Assembly (NCBI GenBank): GCA_017408205.1
Contig: JAFQVC010000148.1
Coordinates: forward strand, 1 to 7,306
DNA length: 7,306 nt
Direction of reading: 5' to 3'
Source: Clostridia bacterium
Lineage (GTDB): Bacteria > Bacillota > Clostridia > Monoglobales > Firm-18
Numbering within the stretch: position 1 is the stretch's first letter; every line of letters starts with the position of its first letter. The translations under genes and the position numbers were made by a program. Under the pieces are notes generated by a model, which searched no databases, had not been told where the DNA came from, and saw only the letters and a program-made list of their open reading frames with translations. Shown in pieces: positions 6,630 through 7,306 of the stretch.

Positions 6630-7046
6630 ATGAATTTAAATACTGCAGTTAAAGAAAGAACGGGTAATTTCCCAGGTTTTCTGTCAGTTTTAAAAAATGT
6701 GGCGGTTACTTACGGCATTATGCTTGTTGCACTTTTGCTGTTTTCTGTAATTGTTGCATATACTGACTTCCCTGAAGGGTATATTTCTCCAATAGTGCTT
6801 GTGCTTACGGTAGTAAGCGTAATGCTGTCAGGAGTGCTTACTGCTTTGGGAAACAGAACTATGGGATGGCTTTGCGGTGCAGTATCGGGACTTTTTTATA
6901 TGGTTACCCTGTACTGTTTAAGCACACTGTTTTTTGATTACCCGGGATTTGGCGCCAATGTTATTGCAATGTTTGCTTTAGGTATATTTGCAGGAACACT
7001 GGGCGGTATTGTTGGTATTAATATGAAGGGGGTAAAACGCAAATGA
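6630..7046 (+). CDS. Four-helix membrane protein, TIGR04086/YrzE-like family
   Basis: This 138-residue protein has four hydrophobic helices at about 24-44, 53-73, 79-100 and 109-131, a short polar N-terminus and a basic tail (KGVKRK). Size, helix pattern, Gly-rich last helix and position next to yajC and the SCIFF peptide gene match the uncharacterised membrane family I know as TIGR04086. No catalytic motif is visible and its function is unknown. Its gene order suggests a link to export or to the SCIFF peptide, which is inference. The ATG at 6630 has GGAGGG (6617-6622) seven bases upstream, and that site lies in a hairpin; an in-frame TTG at 6624 is too close to the site. The stop codon overlaps the SCIFF start as ATGA (7043-7046), so translation of the two is probably coupled. 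Confidence 0.85.
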   Translation: MNLNTAVKERTGNFPGFLSVLKNVAVTYGIMLVALLLFSVIVAYTDFPEGYISPIVLVLTVVSVMLSGVLTALGNRTMGWLCGAVSGLFYMVTLYCLSTLFFDYPGFGANVIAMFALGIFAGTLGGIVGINMKGVKRK

Positions 7047-7189
7047 AAAACATTAAAACATTATGTGGAGCAACATTAAAACAAAGTGCAGCAAAAGGCG
7101 GTTGCGGTGAGTGTCAGACATCTTGCCAGTCTGCTTGTAAAACTTCTTGCACAGTTGCAAATCAAAAATGCGAAAATAAAAAAAGATAA
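7043..7189 (+). CDS. scfA: SCIFF peptide precursor (six-cysteine ranthipeptide)
   Basis: This 48-residue peptide is the SCIFF precursor, a ribosomally made peptide that a partner radical SAM enzyme modifies with Cys-derived thioether bridges. The core has the six family cysteines at 21, 24, 28, 32, 36 and 43 in the context CQTSCQSACKTSCTV (24-38). From memory, the characterised homologue from Clostridium thermocellum is bridged between Cys32 and Thr37, and both residues exist here at the same numbers. The leader (1-20) begins MKNIKTL, is basic and ends Lys-Gly-Gly, which could be a cleavage site (inference). It also holds a seventh cysteine at position 8. The start overlaps the stop of the membrane protein gene as ATGA and has AAGGGGG (7026-7032) ten bases upstream. 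A terminator separates it from the maturase gene. The peptide's biological role is not settled; signalling has been suggested for some clostridial relatives. Confidence 0.96.
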   Translation: MKNIKTLCGATLKQSAAKGGCGECQTSCQSACKTSCTVANQKCENKKR

Positions 7190-7194
7190 TTCGG

Positions 7195-7221
7195 TGGGCG
7201 ACGGTGTCGCCCATTCTTTTT
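7195..7221 (+). terminator. Intrinsic terminator between SCIFF precursor and maturase genes
   Basis: TGGGCGAC (7195-7202) pairs perfectly with GTCGCCCA (7206-7213) around the three-base loop GGT, and TTCTTTTT (7214-7221) follows. It starts six bases after the precursor stop and ends 16 bases before the maturase start. This is a GC-rich stem in an AT-rich region with a proper T-run. It should let only part of the transcripts continue, giving more peptide than enzyme. Confidence 0.85.
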
Positions 7222-7237
7222 GAAAGGGAATATTAAA

Positions 7238-7306
7238 ATGGTACATAAGTTCAGTATAGACGGCGTAAACATTGTTGTTGACGTAAACAGCGGTGCGGTA
7301 CACGTG
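7238..7306 (+). CDS. scfB: SCIFF peptide maturase, radical SAM protein (N-terminal fragment)
   Basis: Only the first 23 codons lie in the window; the gene runs off the right edge. The fragment HKFSIDGVNIVVDVNSGAVH matches the start of the thioether-forming SCIFF maturases, which open with a short N-terminal region containing a DVNSGAVH motif. The radical SAM CxxxCxxC cluster and the SPASM-type auxiliary cluster domain would lie beyond the window and cannot be checked. The enzyme should install the thioether bridge in the SCIFF precursor encoded just upstream. The ATG at 7238 has AAAGGG (7223-7228) nine bases upstream, directly after the terminator's T-run. Confidence 0.9.
   Translation, partial: MVHKFSIDGVNIVVDVNSGAVHV

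Noticed and set aside
7076..7303. 75-codon reading frame on the - strand
   Set aside because: It lies antisense to the SCIFF precursor, its terminator and the maturase start, all of which are well supported; it has no family resemblance.

Overview
The window looks like a chromosomal segment of an AT-rich, low-GC Gram-positive bacterium of the class Clostridia. The evidence is strong GGAGG-type ribosome binding sites, TTG as well as ATG starts, a lipobox lipoprotein, and above all the gene run yajC - TIGR04086-type membrane protein - SCIFF peptide - SCIFF maturase, which is a hallmark of Clostridia. No rRNA, tRNA, CRISPR array or transposon was seen. Gene density is high, and no stretch over 300 bases lacks a gene.

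Left part (1-2031, + strand): a short left edge that cannot be assigned is followed by two closely spaced genes I cannot name. The first encodes a five-helix membrane protein with a C-terminal domain predicted outside the cell. The second encodes a lipoprotein whose mature part is two diverged copies of one domain. They look like a bicistronic cell-surface pair. The pair ends at a 32-base perfect palindrome that can act as a terminator in both directions.

Middle part (2044-6142, - strand): an operon-like run in transcription order sfsA - phosphoribosyltransferase - large cytoplasmic glycoside hydrolase family 2 enzyme. sfsA starts with TTG behind a strong Shine-Dalgarno sequence. A good sigma-A-type promoter lies in the gap after sfsA, so the phosphoribosyltransferase and hydrolase genes can probably be transcribed separately from sfsA. 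The hydrolase has both catalytic glutamates in place, an unusual lysine-rich N-terminus and no signal peptide.

Right part (6180-7306, + strand): transcription diverges from sfsA. yajC (Sec translocon accessory subunit) is followed by a four-helix membrane protein, the 48-residue SCIFF precursor (a radical-SAM-modified, ranthipeptide-class RiPP) and the first 23 codons of its radical SAM maturase. Three expression controls are visible: a hairpin that buries the Shine-Dalgarno sequence of the membrane protein gene, an ATGA stop/start overlap that couples the membrane protein to the SCIFF precursor, and an intrinsic terminator between precursor and maturase that probably keeps peptide in excess over enzyme. 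The precursor carries a seventh cysteine in its leader in addition to the six that define the family.

Most novel candidates: the membrane protein/duplicated-domain lipoprotein pair, and the layered RNA control and extra leader cysteine of the SCIFF locus.
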